This document shows, in pieces, positions 1-8,772 of a stretch of DNA of 64,000 nt (within the stretch, counting starts at the first letter, position 1; every line of letters begins with the position of its first letter). Under the pieces are notes generated by a model. The model had not been told where the DNA came from. It was given only the letters and a program-made list of their open reading frames with translations, and searched no databases. The position numbers and the translations under genes were made by a program. This stretch comes from Bacillus litorisediminis (lineage in GTDB: Bacteria > Bacillota > Bacilli > Bacillales > JC228). Location: contig NZ_JAKZKT010000001.1 of assembly GCF_022808645.1 (NCBI RefSeq), positions 1 to 64,000 on the forward strand, in the 5' to 3' direction.

Positions 1-2
1 AG

Positions 3-221
3 GCCGAACACCTTCGTCATAAACAAGAAGTAAAAGAAATATATGCACGTCGAAAAGAATCCATTGAACGAGTCTTTGCGGATGCAAAAGAAAAGCATGG
101 TATGCGATGGACTACTTTAAGAGGCCTTAAAAAATTGTCCATGCAGGCGATGCTTACGTTTGCTGCCATAAATCTTAAAAAATTAGCCAACTGGACTTGG
201 GTAAGTCCAAAAATGGCATAA
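3..221 (+). CDS. IS1182-type transposase, C-terminal part only
   Basis: The frame enters from the left edge and gives the last 72 residues of a DDE transposase. Visible blocks are RKESIERVFADAKEKHGMRW, which should carry the Glu of the DDE triad, and the ending LSMQAMLTFAAINLKKLANW. Both are typical of the IS1182 group as I remember it. The start and the two catalytic Asp lie outside the window, so it cannot be told whether the element is intact. A strong hairpin about 70 bp downstream fits the end of the transposase transcript. It sits next to the conserved fabF operon, where B. subtilis has yjaZ, so the insertion is local to this lineage. Family assignment is good; the exact IS name is unknown. 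Confidence 0.8.
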   Translation, partial: AEHLRHKQEVKEIYARRKESIERVFADAKEKHGMRWTTLRGLKKLSMQAMLTFAAINLKKLANWTWVSPKMA

Positions 222-289
222 AGAATAAGAATAATAGACAAATCACACTCATTTCTAAGATGGATTCTGAGAAAAATTCTTAAAATCAT

Positions 290-331
290 AAAGGCATTTG
301 GGAATAAAAACATTCCCAAATGCCTTTTGTC
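290..331 (+). terminator. Transposase terminator hairpin
   Basis: A perfect 16-bp stem (arms at 290-305 and 312-327, AAAGGCATTTGGGAAT and its complement) with a 6-nt loop is followed by TTTTG. Its position suits rho-independent termination of the transposase transcript. It may lie close to the right end of the IS, but no terminal inverted repeat can be confirmed from one end. Confidence 0.7.
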
Positions 332-340
332 TTCAATCTG

Positions 341-366
341 AACAGGCGATTACCGCCTGTTTTCTT
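341..366. terminator. Hairpin after fabF
   Basis: Stem AACAGGCG (341-348) pairs with CGCCTGTT (354-361) over a 5-nt loop, followed on the plus strand by TTTCTT. It lies 10 bp beyond the fabF stop. Read on the minus strand it has an A-run before it but no T-run after it, so it works best against plus-strand transcripts from the IS. It may also protect the fabF mRNA end. Confidence 0.5.
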
Positions 367-376
367 CTCGAACTAT

Positions 377-1624
377 TTAATTTTCAAATCTTTTAAAGAC
401 TAGTGTAGCATTATGGCCGCCAAATCCAAGCGAGTTGCTTAAGGCTGCTTTAATATCGGCCTTTCTGGCTTGGTTTGGAACGTAATCCAGGTCACAATCA
501 GGATCTGGTGTTTCGTAATTAATGGTCGGCGGTAAAATACCGTGCTTAATAGCCAATACGCTAAAAATAGCTTCAATTCCGCCGGCTGCTCCTAACAGGT
601 GCCCCGTCATAGATTTTGTTGAGCTAACCGGGAGCTTATAGGCATAATCGCCAAATACTTCTTTTATAGCCATTGTTTCAAATTTATCATTGTAATCTGT
701 GCTCGTTCCGTGAGCATTTACGTACCCGATATCTTCCGGTGCTAATCCGCTATCTTGAATCGCTATTTTCATTGCCCGTGCTCCGCCTTCTCCTCCTGGA
801 GATGGGGCTGTGATGTGGTAGGCATCTCCTGTTGCACCATACCCAACTACTTCTGCGTAAATTTGCGCACCTCGATTTAATGCATGTTCTAATTCTTCCA
901 AAACGACAATTCCTGCGCCTTCTCCGATTACAAATCCATCCCTATTTTTATCAAATGGACGGCTTGCTGTTTTTGGATCAGGATTAGTGGATAGAGCAGT
1001 ATTAGCACAAAATCCTGCAAGAGCCATTCTTGTGATAGGCGCTTCAGTGCCTCCTGAAATTATGGCATCTGCATCGCCACGCTGAATCGCTTTAAAAGCA
1101 TCTCCGATTGAGTTCGTACCTGTAGCACATGCGGTTACTGTACAAGAGTTTATACCCTTTGCACCCAGGATTATCGAAACTTGGCCGGCTGCCATATCTG
1201 GGATCATCATTGGAATTAAGAATGGACTTACACGTCTTGGTCCCCGATTTAACAAAGTTTCAAATTGAGTTTCCCATGTTTCCATTCCGCCGATACCGGA
1301 ACCAATCCAGACTCCAATCCGTTCTGCATTTTCTTCTGTAATTTTTAATCCGGAATCTTCAACCGCCATCAAAGAGGCTGCCACTGCATATTGGGCAAAT
1401 TTGTCCATTTTTCGTGCTTCTTTTTTGTGAACATACTTTTCCGGATCAAAATCTTTAATTTCCGCTGCTACCTTTGCAGGATAATCGTCCGGATTTACCC
1501 GCGTTAATGGGCCTACTCCCGATTTGCCTTCAATCAGGGCACTCCAAGTAGATGACGCGTCACTGCCCAGTGGAGTTACTGCACCTACTCCTGTTATAAC
1601 GACTCTTTTTTTCGGCATCGTCAT
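377..1624 (-). CDS. fabF: Beta-ketoacyl-ACP synthase II
   Basis: Condenses malonyl-ACP with a growing acyl-ACP in the elongation steps of type II fatty acid synthesis in the cytoplasm. The 415-residue protein starts [16 protein letters not shown] and keeps the Cys-His-His triad: Cys166 in VTACATG, His305 in NAHGTSTD and His342 in TGHLLGAAG. The length is normal for FabF. The start is the ATG preceded at 8 nt by AAGGAG; an in-frame GTG three codons upstream overlaps that ribosome site and is rejected. It follows fabH by 58 bp on the same strand, the fabHA-fabF pair known from Bacillus. It should be co-transcribed from the FapR-type promoter upstream of fabH. Confidence 0.96.
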   Translation of the reverse strand: MTMPKKRVVITGVGAVTPLGSDASSTWSALIEGKSGVGPLTRVNPDDYPAKVAAEIKDFDPEKYVHKKEARKMDKFAQYAVAASLMAVEDSGLKITEENAERIGVWIGSGIGGMETWETQFETLLNRGPRRVSPFLIPMMIPDMAAGQVSIILGAKGINSCTVTACATGTNSIGDAFKAIQRGDADAIISGGTEAPITRMALAGFCANTALSTNPDPKTASRPFDKNRDGFVIGEGAGIVVLEELEHALNRGAQIYAEVVGYGATGDAYHITAPSPGGEGGARAMKIAIQDSGLAPEDIGYVNAHGTSTDYNDKFETMAIKEVFGDYAYKLPVSSTKSMTGHLLGAAGGIEAIFSVLAIKHGILPPTINYETPDPDCDLDYVPNQARKADIKAALSNSLGFGGHNATLVFKRFEN

Positions 1625-1682
1625 ACTTGCCACTCCTTTTTTAGATTTAACTTATGAATGACATACAATTCGAACATTGCAT

Positions 1683-2615
1683 TTATCTTCCCCATCTTAA
1701 GGCAATAGCCCCCCAAGTGAGGCCGCCTCCAAAACCAACTAATACGATGACATCACCGTCTTTGATTTGTCCATTTTCTGCCGCTTCAGATATTGAAATT
1801 GGAATCGATGCAGAGGATGTATTCCCGTACGATCTTACGGTAGTTGACATTTTTTCAAGCGGTAAGCCTAATCTTTCCCGTGCAGATTCCATAATTCTCA
1901 TGTTAGCTTGATGAGGAATTAAAAAGTCAACGTCCTCTCGCTTTAAACCTGCTTTTTCTATTACATTAACACAGGATTCACCCATTTGTCTTACTGCAAA
2001 TTTAAATACTTCTCTGCCACTCATTTGAATATATTGATCCTGGTATAAGTACTTGCCTCCAGAGCCATCAGCCCCCAATTCAAAGGAAAGAATTCCTTTC
2101 TCTTCTGAGACTGGTCCCATTACTACGGCTCCTGCTCCATCTCCAAATAATACCGCTGTGTTCCGGTCTTCCCAATCAACTATTTTCGAAAGTTTTTCTA
2201 CACCAACTACTAAGACATGCTTATAAGCGCCGGATTCAATGAACTGAGCTGCTGTTACCATCCCATACATAAAGCCGGAGCAAGCTGCACTTAAATCCAT
2301 GGCTGCAGCCTTTTTGGCACCAAGCTTCTCCTGAAGGATACACGCTACAGAAGGAAAGGGCATATCTGGAGTGACTGTTGCCACTAAAATCAGATCAATA
2401 TCCTCTCCCGCCACCTCAGCATGCTCAAGTGCTTTTTTCGCTGCTTCAAATCCCATATCGGAAGTATCCATATCATCAGATGCGATTCTCCGCTCCTCTA
2501 TTCCTGTTCTAGTACGGATCCATTCATCTGATGTGTCCATTCGTTTTTCTAAATCAAAATTTGTAACAACTTTTTCTGGCACAAAATGCCCGACACCTAA
2601 TACGCCTGCTTTCAA
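1683..2615 (-). CDS. fabH: Beta-ketoacyl-ACP synthase III
   Basis: Starts fatty acid synthesis by joining an acyl-CoA primer (branched-chain primers in Bacillus) to malonyl-ACP. The protein aligns along its length with remembered B. subtilis FabHA ([18 protein letters not shown]-like block, [28 protein letters not shown]). The triad is intact: Cys112, His235 in IPHQAN and Asn265 in YGNTS. I place the start at a TTG about 8 nt after AGGGGATG, giving MKAGVLG as in B. subtilis. The ATG three codons upstream (position 2624) touches the ribosome site directly and is less likely. First gene of the fabH-fabF operon. Confidence 0.95.
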   Translation of the reverse strand: MKAGVLGVGHFVPEKVVTNFDLEKRMDTSDEWIRTRTGIEERRIASDDMDTSDMGFEAAKKALEHAEVAGEDIDLILVATVTPDMPFPSVACILQEKLGAKKAAAMDLSAACSGFMYGMVTAAQFIESGAYKHVLVVGVEKLSKIVDWEDRNTAVLFGDGAGAVVMGPVSEEKGILSFELGADGSGGKYLYQDQYIQMSGREVFKFAVRQMGESCVNVIEKAGLKREDVDFLIPHQANMRIMESARERLGLPLEKMSTTVRSYGNTSSASIPISISEAAENGQIKDGDVIVLVGFGGGLTWGAIALRWGR

Positions 2616-2680
2616 GGATTTCATCCCCTAACTTTATAATGTCTCTCTATGAATTCGTGTTAGCAAAAATATTATAGGTT

Positions 2681-2711
2681 AATAATATGACTTGGTACTA
2701 ATTTTAATCAA
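2681..2711 (-). promoter_or_regulatory. fabH promoter with FapR-like box
   Basis: On the minus strand TTGATT (2706-2711) and TATTAT (2682-2687) are separated by 18 bp, a fair sigma-A promoter. The sequence between them contains TTAGTACC (2694-2701) and runs on as AAGTCATATTA. This resembles the FapR operator I remember from Bacillus fatty acid genes (TTAGTACC core followed by an AT-rich half). FapR is a malonyl-CoA-responsive repressor, so fabH-fabF is probably in its regulon here too. The match is by eye. Confidence 0.6.
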
Positions 2712-2825
2712 AAAAGTAAAATTTCGCAACTCATTTCTTATTTTCAAAATAGAGACAACCGTCTATACGCCCCTATATTTTTCCACATACATTACTAAAG
2801 AAAAAAGATGCAGGGAGGGATGGAC

Positions 2826-3107
2826 ATGGAGAAAAGCCGATATCAGGAGATGGATGAACGTTTTTCTAGGTTCATGTTTGGCGCTCAAAGAAACCGCAGA
2901 GATAGTGAATCAATTGATGAAAAAGAAGAAATAGATGAAATGGAAGAAATTTTCAAACCAGAATCTAATCAATCATCCTCGTCAGAAATCCCTTACTTGG
3001 AACTAATGGAAAATATCGACCGGCTTATGACTTCCTTATCTACTTTTAAGCCATTAGTTAAAAAAGTAACGCCTCTACTTGAAAAATTTCTCGTTAAAAA
3101 AGGGTAA
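2826..3107 (+). CDS. Small acidic protein of unknown function, yjzB position
   Basis: A 93-residue, strongly charged protein with no recognised domain. It begins MEKSRYQEMDERFSRFMFG, has a Glu-rich middle (about residues 28-50) and ends with an amphipathic stretch, LMTSLSTFKPLVKKVTPLLEKF. It is probably soluble and partly helical. Upstream in-frame ATGs at 2808 and 2820 are rejected because GGGAGGG lies on or next to them; the ATG at 2826 has a spacing of about 7. It is divergent from fabH. In B. subtilis this interval holds med, comZ and yjzB; I see no ComZ or Med sequence here. Confidence 0.7.
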   Translation: MEKSRYQEMDERFSRFMFGAQRNRRDSESIDEKEEIDEMEEIFKPESNQSSSSEIPYLELMENIDRLMTSLSTFKPLVKKVTPLLEKFLVKKG

Positions 3108-3115
3108 TCAATAAA

Positions 3116-3155
3116 GAGAGCTACTTTCATAGAAGGCAGCTCTCCTTACTTTTTA
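3116..3155. terminator. Terminator between converging genes
   Basis: Stem GAGAGCT (3116-3122) with AGCTCTC (3138-3144), then CTTACTTTTTAATT on the plus strand. On the minus strand the stem is followed by TTTATT. It separates the small plus-strand gene from the minus-strand gene ending at 3157 and can serve both. Confidence 0.6.
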
Positions 3156-3156
3156 A

Positions 3157-3969
3157 TTATACATGAAACGTATTTTTATGCTGAGAATCTATACGTTGAA
3201 TCCATTCCTTGTGTTTCTCCTTAACACTTTCTGTTCCTGGAACCTCAACTTCCTTCATTGTTTCCAAGTCATCCCGTGACCACACTGACAATTTCCCTGA
3301 CCATTTGTACTCTTTTTGCAAAATGTAATCAATAAAGCCCGTAAATCCTCCATTACTTTTTAGGAAGGTACTTTCAAAGGACGGAAACAACTTTTTCACG
3401 ACAAATGCAGCTGCTGTTTCACTGGATAAAATATAATCAAAATTGCTCTTAGGTACCTCTGCCACTTCTTTATTCCGATATACATGTACAAACAGATCCT
3501 TCTCGGGCTGTCTCATCCCATACAGAGGAGGTAACGCTATATAAACCGGATTGGAAACAATAGCACTAACCTTCTTTTGAAATGCCGTAAAACGATCTAG
3601 TTGAATCGATGTAGACGTATATTCTGCCGGCTGAAATATAATTGTCTGGTCTATTTTACTCAAGTCCAAATTTAATTGAATATGCTCTATAATTTCATCG
3701 TAATGTTGGTCCTCTAAAAACTGATGATCATAATGGGAGAAAAAGAGAAAAGACTTTTGTTCCTTTTTATCTATCGTCTGATCTAATGTTTGGTTAGTAC
3801 CCTTCCATTCGATAAAGTTTGCATTTCTGCCAACCATCATGGCGAGCTCCTCATCATCTTCCTGAAAGGGATAAGGTATCCCTGTAACTTGATAACCCTC
3901 GTTTAAAAACTGCTGGCATAATTCAAAAGCAAAAAAATGATAGACTCCGTAAATAAAGATCTGATCCAT
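3157..3969 (-). CDS. Epimerase-like protein, yjaV position
   Basis: A 270-residue cytoplasmic protein. It opens MDQIFIYGVYHFFAFELCQQ, a beta-loop-helix start resembling NAD-dependent epimerases/dehydratases. The glycine-rich GxxGxxG is not preserved (GVYHFFA), so cofactor binding is doubtful. The rest shows alternating strands and helices with no motif I recognise. The start is the ATG 4 nt after GGGGGGACC; the longer frame lacks such a site. It lies 77 bp downstream of the hydrolase-like gene, and the two probably form an operon. By position it matches B. subtilis yjaV next to fabHA, but sequence identity is not confirmed. Confidence 0.6.
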   Translation of the reverse strand: MDQIFIYGVYHFFAFELCQQFLNEGYQVTGIPYPFQEDDEELAMMVGRNANFIEWKGTNQTLDQTIDKKEQKSFLFFSHYDHQFLEDQHYDEIIEHIQLNLDLSKIDQTIIFQPAEYTSTSIQLDRFTAFQKKVSAIVSNPVYIALPPLYGMRQPEKDLFVHVYRNKEVAEVPKSNFDYILSSETAAAFVVKKLFPSFESTFLKSNGGFTGFIDYILQKEYKWSGKLSVWSRDDLETMKEVEVPGTESVKEKHKEWIQRIDSQHKNTFHV

Positions 3970-4046
3970 TCCGGTCCCCCCTATTGCTAACAGTCTATGA
4001 ATGTTCACCTTTTTATATGTGTAAGGTTCGAGACAAGAAGGGTTCG

Positions 4047-4778
4047 CTATATTTCCTCAAAATTTTTAAAAGTCCGCAGTATGAATGAAGATATGACATT
4101 TCTTCTTTCCGGCAAAATGTAATGGATCATGGTCTGGGTCTGCTTCTTTTTACGCTGTTCAACGAGCTCTTCCATTAATCTCTTTTTGGAGTATGTCCGA
4201 TTTCCATCCATCACGAAAAAAATGGATAAGACTTGAGGGAATGTCCAATGCCTTATCGACTCTTCCGTTTGAAACTGCAGCCGGTCTTCTGCACCGAGGT
4301 TGGCCACTTTCACTTCGTGCAAAAATTTTTTATAAAAGAATAATTGCTCTTTTTCTTCATCCATTTTTTCTTTAAGAGAAAAATATGGATTGATAAGGGA
4401 AACCGTTCGAATATTTCCCTCTAAGTTTTTAACCAATTCAGGAATTAAAAGGGCACCCATTCCTTCTGCAATGATGTGTATCCTTTCATTTAAAATTTCG
4501 TGTCTTATCACATAATGATAAAGGCTTTCAGCCAATTCTCCGGCTTTTTCACTGCCCCAATGATTGCCATACAAATTAGAATAAAAAACAGTGTAGCCTG
4601 CCTCAAGCAAAGCCTTTAACCAAATGTTTCTGCCCATATGCTGAAGCCAAAAGCTATTTTTTTCCTCAACAAAATGACCCTCACCACCGAAAATTAAGAC
4701 ACCAAATCCGTTTGGTTTCTCTGGGTAATGGATCACATTCCATTCCGTATCCAATTGAAAAAAACGCTGCTTCACCAT
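4047..4778 (-). CDS. Alpha/beta-hydrolase-like protein without nucleophile Ser
   Basis: A 243-residue protein with the strand pattern of an alpha/beta hydrolase: FGVLIFGGEGHF, then AGYTVFYSNLYGNHWG, then IHIIAEGMGALLIPELVKN. The last segment sits where the nucleophile elbow GxSxG should be, but reads A-E-G-M-G with no Ser. Hydrolytic activity is therefore unlikely, and a binding or scaffold role may have replaced it. No signal peptide or membrane segment is visible. AAAGAGGGGT precedes the ATG. It is upstream of the epimerase-like gene on the same strand. Position fits B. subtilis yjaU; the symbol is left open. Confidence 0.6.
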   Translation of the reverse strand: MVKQRFFQLDTEWNVIHYPEKPNGFGVLIFGGEGHFVEEKNSFWLQHMGRNIWLKALLEAGYTVFYSNLYGNHWGSEKAGELAESLYHYVIRHEILNERIHIIAEGMGALLIPELVKNLEGNIRTVSLINPYFSLKEKMDEEKEQLFFYKKFLHEVKVANLGAEDRLQFQTEESIRHWTFPQVLSIFFVMDGNRTYSKKRLMEELVEQRKKKQTQTMIHYILPERRNVISSFILRTFKNFEEI

Positions 4779-4962
4779 AGAGATGACCCCTCTTTAAAAT
4801 AGATACTCTTAACATAGCTATGCAAGAACTTAGCAAAAGGATAGAGACGTATGCCTAATAATCAAGAAAACGTTCACGAAATGTAAACAAAATTTCTTTT
4901 AATACTTTTGGTCCGTGTGGTAACATATAAAAAGGAATAGGATGAAAAGTAGGTGACATTAG

Positions 4963-5154
4963 ATGCAATATATTTGGACAATCATTTGGTCATTTCTATT
5001 GGGATTAATGATTTCTTATGTAATCCCTTCTATGACAGGTGATGTATTTCACCTTGAACTAGGATTAATCCTTGGAACTATTTTCTCTGCGTTTGTTATA
5101 TTAATTACTGCATTAATGCCTGAAGGGGAAAACCAAGAAGACCCCTCTCATTAA
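4963..5154 (+). CDS. yjzD: Two-helix membrane protein YjzD (DUF2929)
   Basis: A 63-residue protein made almost entirely of two hydrophobic segments, about residues 5-23 and 34-53, joined by a short loop (SMTGDVFHLE). It ends in a charged tail, MPEGENQEDPSH. It is recognised as the YjzD/DUF2929 family, inner-membrane proteins of unknown function conserved in Bacillus. It is a single gene transcribed away from the hydrolase-like gene, with its own terminator just after it. The position between clpB/yjzC and the yjaU-like gene agrees with the B. subtilis order (which lacks clpB). Confidence 0.8.
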   Translation: MQYIWTIIWSFLLGLMISYVIPSMTGDVFHLELGLILGTIFSAFVILITALMPEGENQEDPSH

Positions 5155-5160
5155 TGATAA

Positions 5161-5190
5161 GAAAACCACCGAGTTTGGTGGTTTTCTTAT
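5161..5190. terminator. Bidirectional terminator yjzD/clpB
   Basis: Perfect 10-bp stem GAAAACCACC (5161-5170) / GGTGGTTTTC (5177-5186) with a 6-nt loop, followed by TTATTTT on the plus strand. On the minus strand the stem ends in TTTTC. It lies between two converging genes and can end both. Confidence 0.75.
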
Positions 5191-5218
5191 TTTAGGCAGA
5201 AATAGTGAGAGGGTTTCA

Positions 5219-7819
5219 TTATTTCTGTGGATGCACGGTTATTTCACCCGAACTTAATGAAACAATTGCTTGATCGCCTTCACGTATAGAACCCGCAATC
5301 ATTTCTATCGCCAGTCTGTTTTCTACCTCTCGCTGAATATATCTTTTCAATGGTCTGGCACCAAACTTAGGATCCCACGCATTTCTGGCAATAAAGGATT
5401 TAGCCTCATCCTCAACTGCAAGGGAGATCCCTTGTTCTTTTAATCTTTTTTCGAGGTCTGTAATGAATTTTTCAACAATTTGCATAATTAAAGCGTCATT
5501 GAGTGCATTAAAAAGAATGATTTCATCGACTCGATTTAAAAATTCGGGCCGGAAGAAAGATTGAAGGATTGGCAAAATATCCGTTTCATTTACGGCCTCA
5601 GATTTCTGTTTTTCGAAAATTAGATCAGAACCGATATTGGACGTCATAATTACAATGGCGTTTCTTCCGTCAACCGTCCTTCCCTGGGAATCAGTAATCC
5701 GTCCATCGTCTAGAAGCTGCAGGAGTATATTAAATACTTCTGGATGAGCCTTTTCCACTTCATCTAATAAAACAACAGAATATGGCTGCCGTCTTAAAGC
5801 CTCCGTTAACTGACCGCCTTCTTCATACCCGACATATCCCGGAGGTGCACCGACTAATCTGGAGACTGCATGCTTTTCCATATATTCGCTCATATCAATC
5901 CGAATCATTTGTTCCTCGCTGTCAAATAAAGCTTCAGCCAAAGCTTTTGCAAGCTCTGTCTTTCCTACCCCAGTTGGTCCTAAAAACAGAAAAGATCCTA
6001 TCGGTCTTTTAGGATCTTTTAATCCAGACCTTGACCGTAAAATTGCATTTGCGACCAATTCAATAGCATGATCTTGCCCAATCACTCTCTGTTTTAATGT
6101 ATCTTGTAGGCGTAACAGTTTTTCCCGCTCTCCTTCTACAAGCTTTGTAATCGGAATACCTGTCCATCGCGAAATAATTTGCGCGATTTCTTCCTCTGTT
6201 ACCTCTTCTCTTAACAGCTTTTTTTCTTCAACTGCTTCTGATTGACCCTTTTCTAGTTGTTCCAGTGCTTTTTCAAGGGCGGGAATTCTCCCATGGCGTA
6301 ATTCTGCCGCCCGATTTAAATCATACTGGTCCTCAGCATCTTCTAATTCCCTTCTTAACTCTTCCAGTTCTTTTCGTTTATCTCGAATCAGCTGAAGCTG
6401 GCTTTTTTCAATATCCCATTTTTCTTTCATTGAAGCTGCCATTTTTCTCTGTTCTTCAAGTTCTTTCCTTAGTTCCTCTAATCGTTTTAGGCTAACTTCA
6501 TCTTTTTCTTTCAAAAGAGCTGCCTCTTCAATTTCTAATTGCATTACTTTTCTTGTCACTTGGTCCAATTCTGAAGGCATGGAATCAATTTCTGTGCGAA
6601 TCATGGCACAAGCCTCATCGACTAAATCAATGGCCTTATCCGGCAAAAATCGATCTGTAATATATCGGTTCGATAAGACTGCAGCCGATACAAGAGCTCG
6701 GTCATGAATTTTTACGCCATGGTGTACCTCATACCTTTCTTTTAAACCGCGCAAAATCGAAATCGTATCCTCAACATCAGGTTCTTGAACGAGCACCTGC
6801 TGGAATCGCCGCTCTAATGCAGGATCTTTTTCAATATACTTTCTGTACTCATCTAATGTGGTAGCCCCAATACAATGCAATTCACCGCGGGCGAGCATTG
6901 GTTTTAGCATGTTGCCTGCGTCCATTGCACCTTCTGTTTTACCTGCTCCAACAATGGTATGTATTTCATCAATAAAAAGAAGAATCTGTCCATCACATTT
7001 TTTAATTTCCTGAAGAACCGCTTTTAAACGCTCTTCAAATTCACCCCTAAATTTAGCTCCGGCAATCAGTGAACTCATATCTAATGAAAAGATAGTTTTA
7101 TCCTTTAAGGCTTCAGGAACATCTTTTTTGACAATCCGCTGCGCTAGTCCTTCTACGATTGCCGTTTTCCCTACACCTGGTTCACCAATTAACACAGGAT
7201 TATTTTTTGTTTTTCGTGAGAGAATGCGAATCACATTCCTGATTTCTTCATCTCTGCCAATAACGGGATCTAACCGTCCTTCTTTGACTTCTTCTACTAG
7301 ATTCCTTCCATATTTTTTTAAAGACTGATATTGGTCTTCTGGATTTTGCGTTATCACCCTATGACTCCCCCTTATTTGGCGAATGGCAGCTTCAGTCTTA
7401 TCCACTGTTAAGCCAGCGTTTTCGAGAATCGTTTTTACCTGATGATTCGGTAACGAATAAATGGCCAGACAAATATGTTCCACCGAGAGATATTGATCTT
7501 CCCACTGACGCTGAAGCTCTTCACCTTCCTTTAATAAATTATTTACTGGATAACTGATGGATAATTGATGCGCATCATAATTTATGTTAGAGCCTGTTAC
7601 TACAGGAAACTTTTCTAATGCCGCAAGCAGCTCCTGCTGGATAAAGTGGACGGAAGTAGCATTATGTTCCAGGATCTCAGGCAATAATCCGGCCGGGTCC
7701 TGGGACAACGCGTAAAAAATATGCTCGGGTTCGATGGCAGGGTGGTTCTTCGATTTAACTATTTCAGCTGCTGCGCGGAAGGCATCTTGCAGCTTATAGG
7801 TCATTTTTTCAAAAAGCAT
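5219..7819 (-). CDS. clpB: ATP-dependent disaggregase ClpB
   Basis: A hexameric AAA+ chaperone that, with DnaK, threads and rescues aggregated proteins after heat stress. The 866 residues show the whole architecture. The N-domain is at about 1-145. NBD1 has Walker [10 protein letters not shown] near residue 206 and Walker B FIDEIHT. A long Glu/Lys-rich middle coiled coil spans about 410-530. NBD2 has Walker [10 protein letters not shown] near 606, pore loop GYVGYEEGG and Walker [11 protein letters not shown]. Length is normal. GGAGGTG precedes the ATG by about 10 nt. It is a single gene between yjzC and yjzD. No clear CtsR heptad repeat was found upstream, so its heat control is unresolved. 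Confidence 0.97.
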   Translation of the reverse strand: MLFEKMTYKLQDAFRAAAEIVKSKNHPAIEPEHIFYALSQDPAGLLPEILEHNATSVHFIQQELLAALEKFPVVTGSNINYDAHQLSISYPVNNLLKEGEELQRQWEDQYLSVEHICLAIYSLPNHQVKTILENAGLTVDKTEAAIRQIRGSHRVITQNPEDQYQSLKKYGRNLVEEVKEGRLDPVIGRDEEIRNVIRILSRKTKNNPVLIGEPGVGKTAIVEGLAQRIVKKDVPEALKDKTIFSLDMSSLIAGAKFRGEFEERLKAVLQEIKKCDGQILLFIDEIHTIVGAGKTEGAMDAGNMLKPMLARGELHCIGATTLDEYRKYIEKDPALERRFQQVLVQEPDVEDTISILRGLKERYEVHHGVKIHDRALVSAAVLSNRYITDRFLPDKAIDLVDEACAMIRTEIDSMPSELDQVTRKVMQLEIEEAALLKEKDEVSLKRLEELRKELEEQRKMAASMKEKWDIEKSQLQLIRDKRKELEELRRELEDAEDQYDLNRAAELRHGRIPALEKALEQLEKGQSEAVEEKKLLREEVTEEEIAQIISRWTGIPITKLVEGEREKLLRLQDTLKQRVIGQDHAIELVANAILRSRSGLKDPKRPIGSFLFLGPTGVGKTELAKALAEALFDSEEQMIRIDMSEYMEKHAVSRLVGAPPGYVGYEEGGQLTEALRRQPYSVVLLDEVEKAHPEVFNILLQLLDDGRITDSQGRTVDGRNAIVIMTSNIGSDLIFEKQKSEAVNETDILPILQSFFRPEFLNRVDEIILFNALNDALIMQIVEKFITDLEKRLKEQGISLAVEDEAKSFIARNAWDPKFGARPLKRYIQREVENRLAIEMIAGSIREGDQAIVSLSSGEITVHPQK

Positions 7820-7871
7820 GATGCTATTTCACCTCCAACTGAAACAAATTCCTCCATTTACTTTTCCTACT

Positions 7872-7904
7872 TAAAAAGAGCCATTCCAATCGGATGGAAG
7901 GCTC
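7872..7904 (-). terminator. yjzC terminator
   Basis: On the minus strand the stem GAGCC-TTCCA pairs with TGGAA-GGCTC (one bulged base, 6-nt loop) and is followed by TTTTTAAG. It ends the minus-strand yjzC transcript just before clpB. Confidence 0.7.
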
Positions 7905-7949
7905 AGGTTGTTATATTCTTATACGAATTTTAATTATGAAAGGTTTCTT

Positions 7950-8132
7950 TTATTTAAATTTACTTTTATATGTCCATTTCCGATTATCGTTTGTTGTTTC
8001 AGGGAAAGTGTCCCCTGCATGTAATCTGATCGATTTCGGATGCATTACATTATCTCCGGTTTCGCCAATTTCAACATAAACACCATTGTTTGGCGCTTTT
8101 TGTCCCGGTCTGAATTGTCTGCTTTGCCCCAT
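7950..8132 (-). CDS. yjzC: Small protein YjzC
   Basis: A 60-residue protein, MGQSRQFRPGQKAPNNGVYV at the start, rich in Gly, Pro and Asn, then HPKSIRLHAGDTFPETTN. It is recognised as the YjzC family (YjzC-like, restricted to Bacillaceae). Function is unknown; the fold resembles small Gly/Pro-rich beta proteins without cysteines. An excellent ribosome site AAGGAGGAG precedes the ATG by 5-6 nt. It is a single-gene unit ended by its own terminator upstream of clpB. Confidence 0.85.
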   Translation of the reverse strand: MGQSRQFRPGQKAPNNGVYVEIGETGDNVMHPKSIRLHAGDTFPETTNDNRKWTYKSKFK

Positions 8133-8250
8133 GACAGCTCCTCCTTTGACAAGAGTTATTCTTAGTTTGAACTTTTAGCAAAGGTTTTATGACCTGATTT
8201 CCATGGCGGGAATAATTGGTGATTTAGAGCCCTTTTTTTCGCTTTCATCG

Positions 8251-8317
8251 TAATTCTGGTCAATGAGGCGGTTTGTCTGCCCATTTTTTTACTAACCTAA
8301 TTTTGGTCATTGAGGCC
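8251..8317. repeat. Two-copy imperfect direct repeat
   Basis: TAATTCTGGTCAATGAGGC at 8251-8269 recurs as TAATTTTGGTCATTGAGGC at 8299-8317 (17 of 19 identical, 48 bp apart). It lies in the 234-bp spacer between yjzC and yitW. No gene is visible there. It could be the remnant of a tandem spacer repeat like the larger ones in this window. Confidence 0.5.
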
Positions 8318-8331
8318 TAACTACGAAAGAA

Positions 8332-8361
8332 GGAGCAGGTACAAAACCTCCTCCGTTTTTT
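8332..8361. terminator. Weak hairpin after yitW
   Basis: GGAG-AGGT pairs with ACCT-CTCC around an ACAAA-type loop with one mismatch, followed on the plus strand by GTTTTTTAA and on the minus strand by TTCTTTCG. It is the only candidate terminator for the minus-strand yitW. Confidence 0.4.
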
Positions 8362-8366
8362 AATCG

Positions 8367-8675
8367 TTATCTAATCCCAAGTGCAATTTTAGCATAGCGA
8401 GACATCCTGTCCTTTGTCCAAGGAGGATTCCACACAATATTCACTTGAGTATCCTTTACCTCTGGCAAATCGGCTACAGCGGTTTTAACTTGGTCAACAA
8501 TGGTGCCTGCAAGCGGACACCCCATAGAAGTCAATGTCATTTCGACTTCTAAAACCCCATTTTCGTCTAATTCAACATTATATACTAAGCCGAGGTTCAC
8601 GATATCCATACCCAGCTCAGGATCAATCACTTGTTCAAGTGCAGCATAGATACTGTCTTTTAAATCCTGATCCAT
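8367..8675 (-). CDS. yitW: MIP18/DUF59 family iron-sulfur assembly protein YitW
   Basis: A 102-residue cytoplasmic protein of the DUF59 (MIP18/PaaD) family, whose members help load Fe-S clusters onto target proteins. Visible family features are the opening IYAALEQVIDPELGMDIVNL, the strand LEVEMTLTSMGCPLAGTIVD with the single conserved Cys, and the end NIVWNPPWTKDRMSRYAK. The length is typical. It is a single gene, minus strand, next to yitV as in B. subtilis. The ribosome site AAGGAGTG lies 5-6 nt before the ATG. Confidence 0.88.
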   Translation of the reverse strand: MDQDLKDSIYAALEQVIDPELGMDIVNLGLVYNVELDENGVLEVEMTLTSMGCPLAGTIVDQVKTAVADLPEVKDTQVNIVWNPPWTKDRMSRYAKIALGIR

Positions 8676-8772
8676 TTGTCGAACACTCCTTTACCTTTAT
8701 TCTCTCTGTTTTTTTTATGGTAACAAATCTTTGTTCAAATGAAAAATGTTTAGGTTTTAATCGTAAACTTTA

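Noticed and set aside
17-319. 100-residue minus-strand frame
   Set aside because: Antisense to the transposase remnant, which has clear family motifs in the plus strand.
7820-7949. CtsR operator before clpB
   Set aside because: No GGTCAAA heptad pair could be found in the upstream region on either strand.
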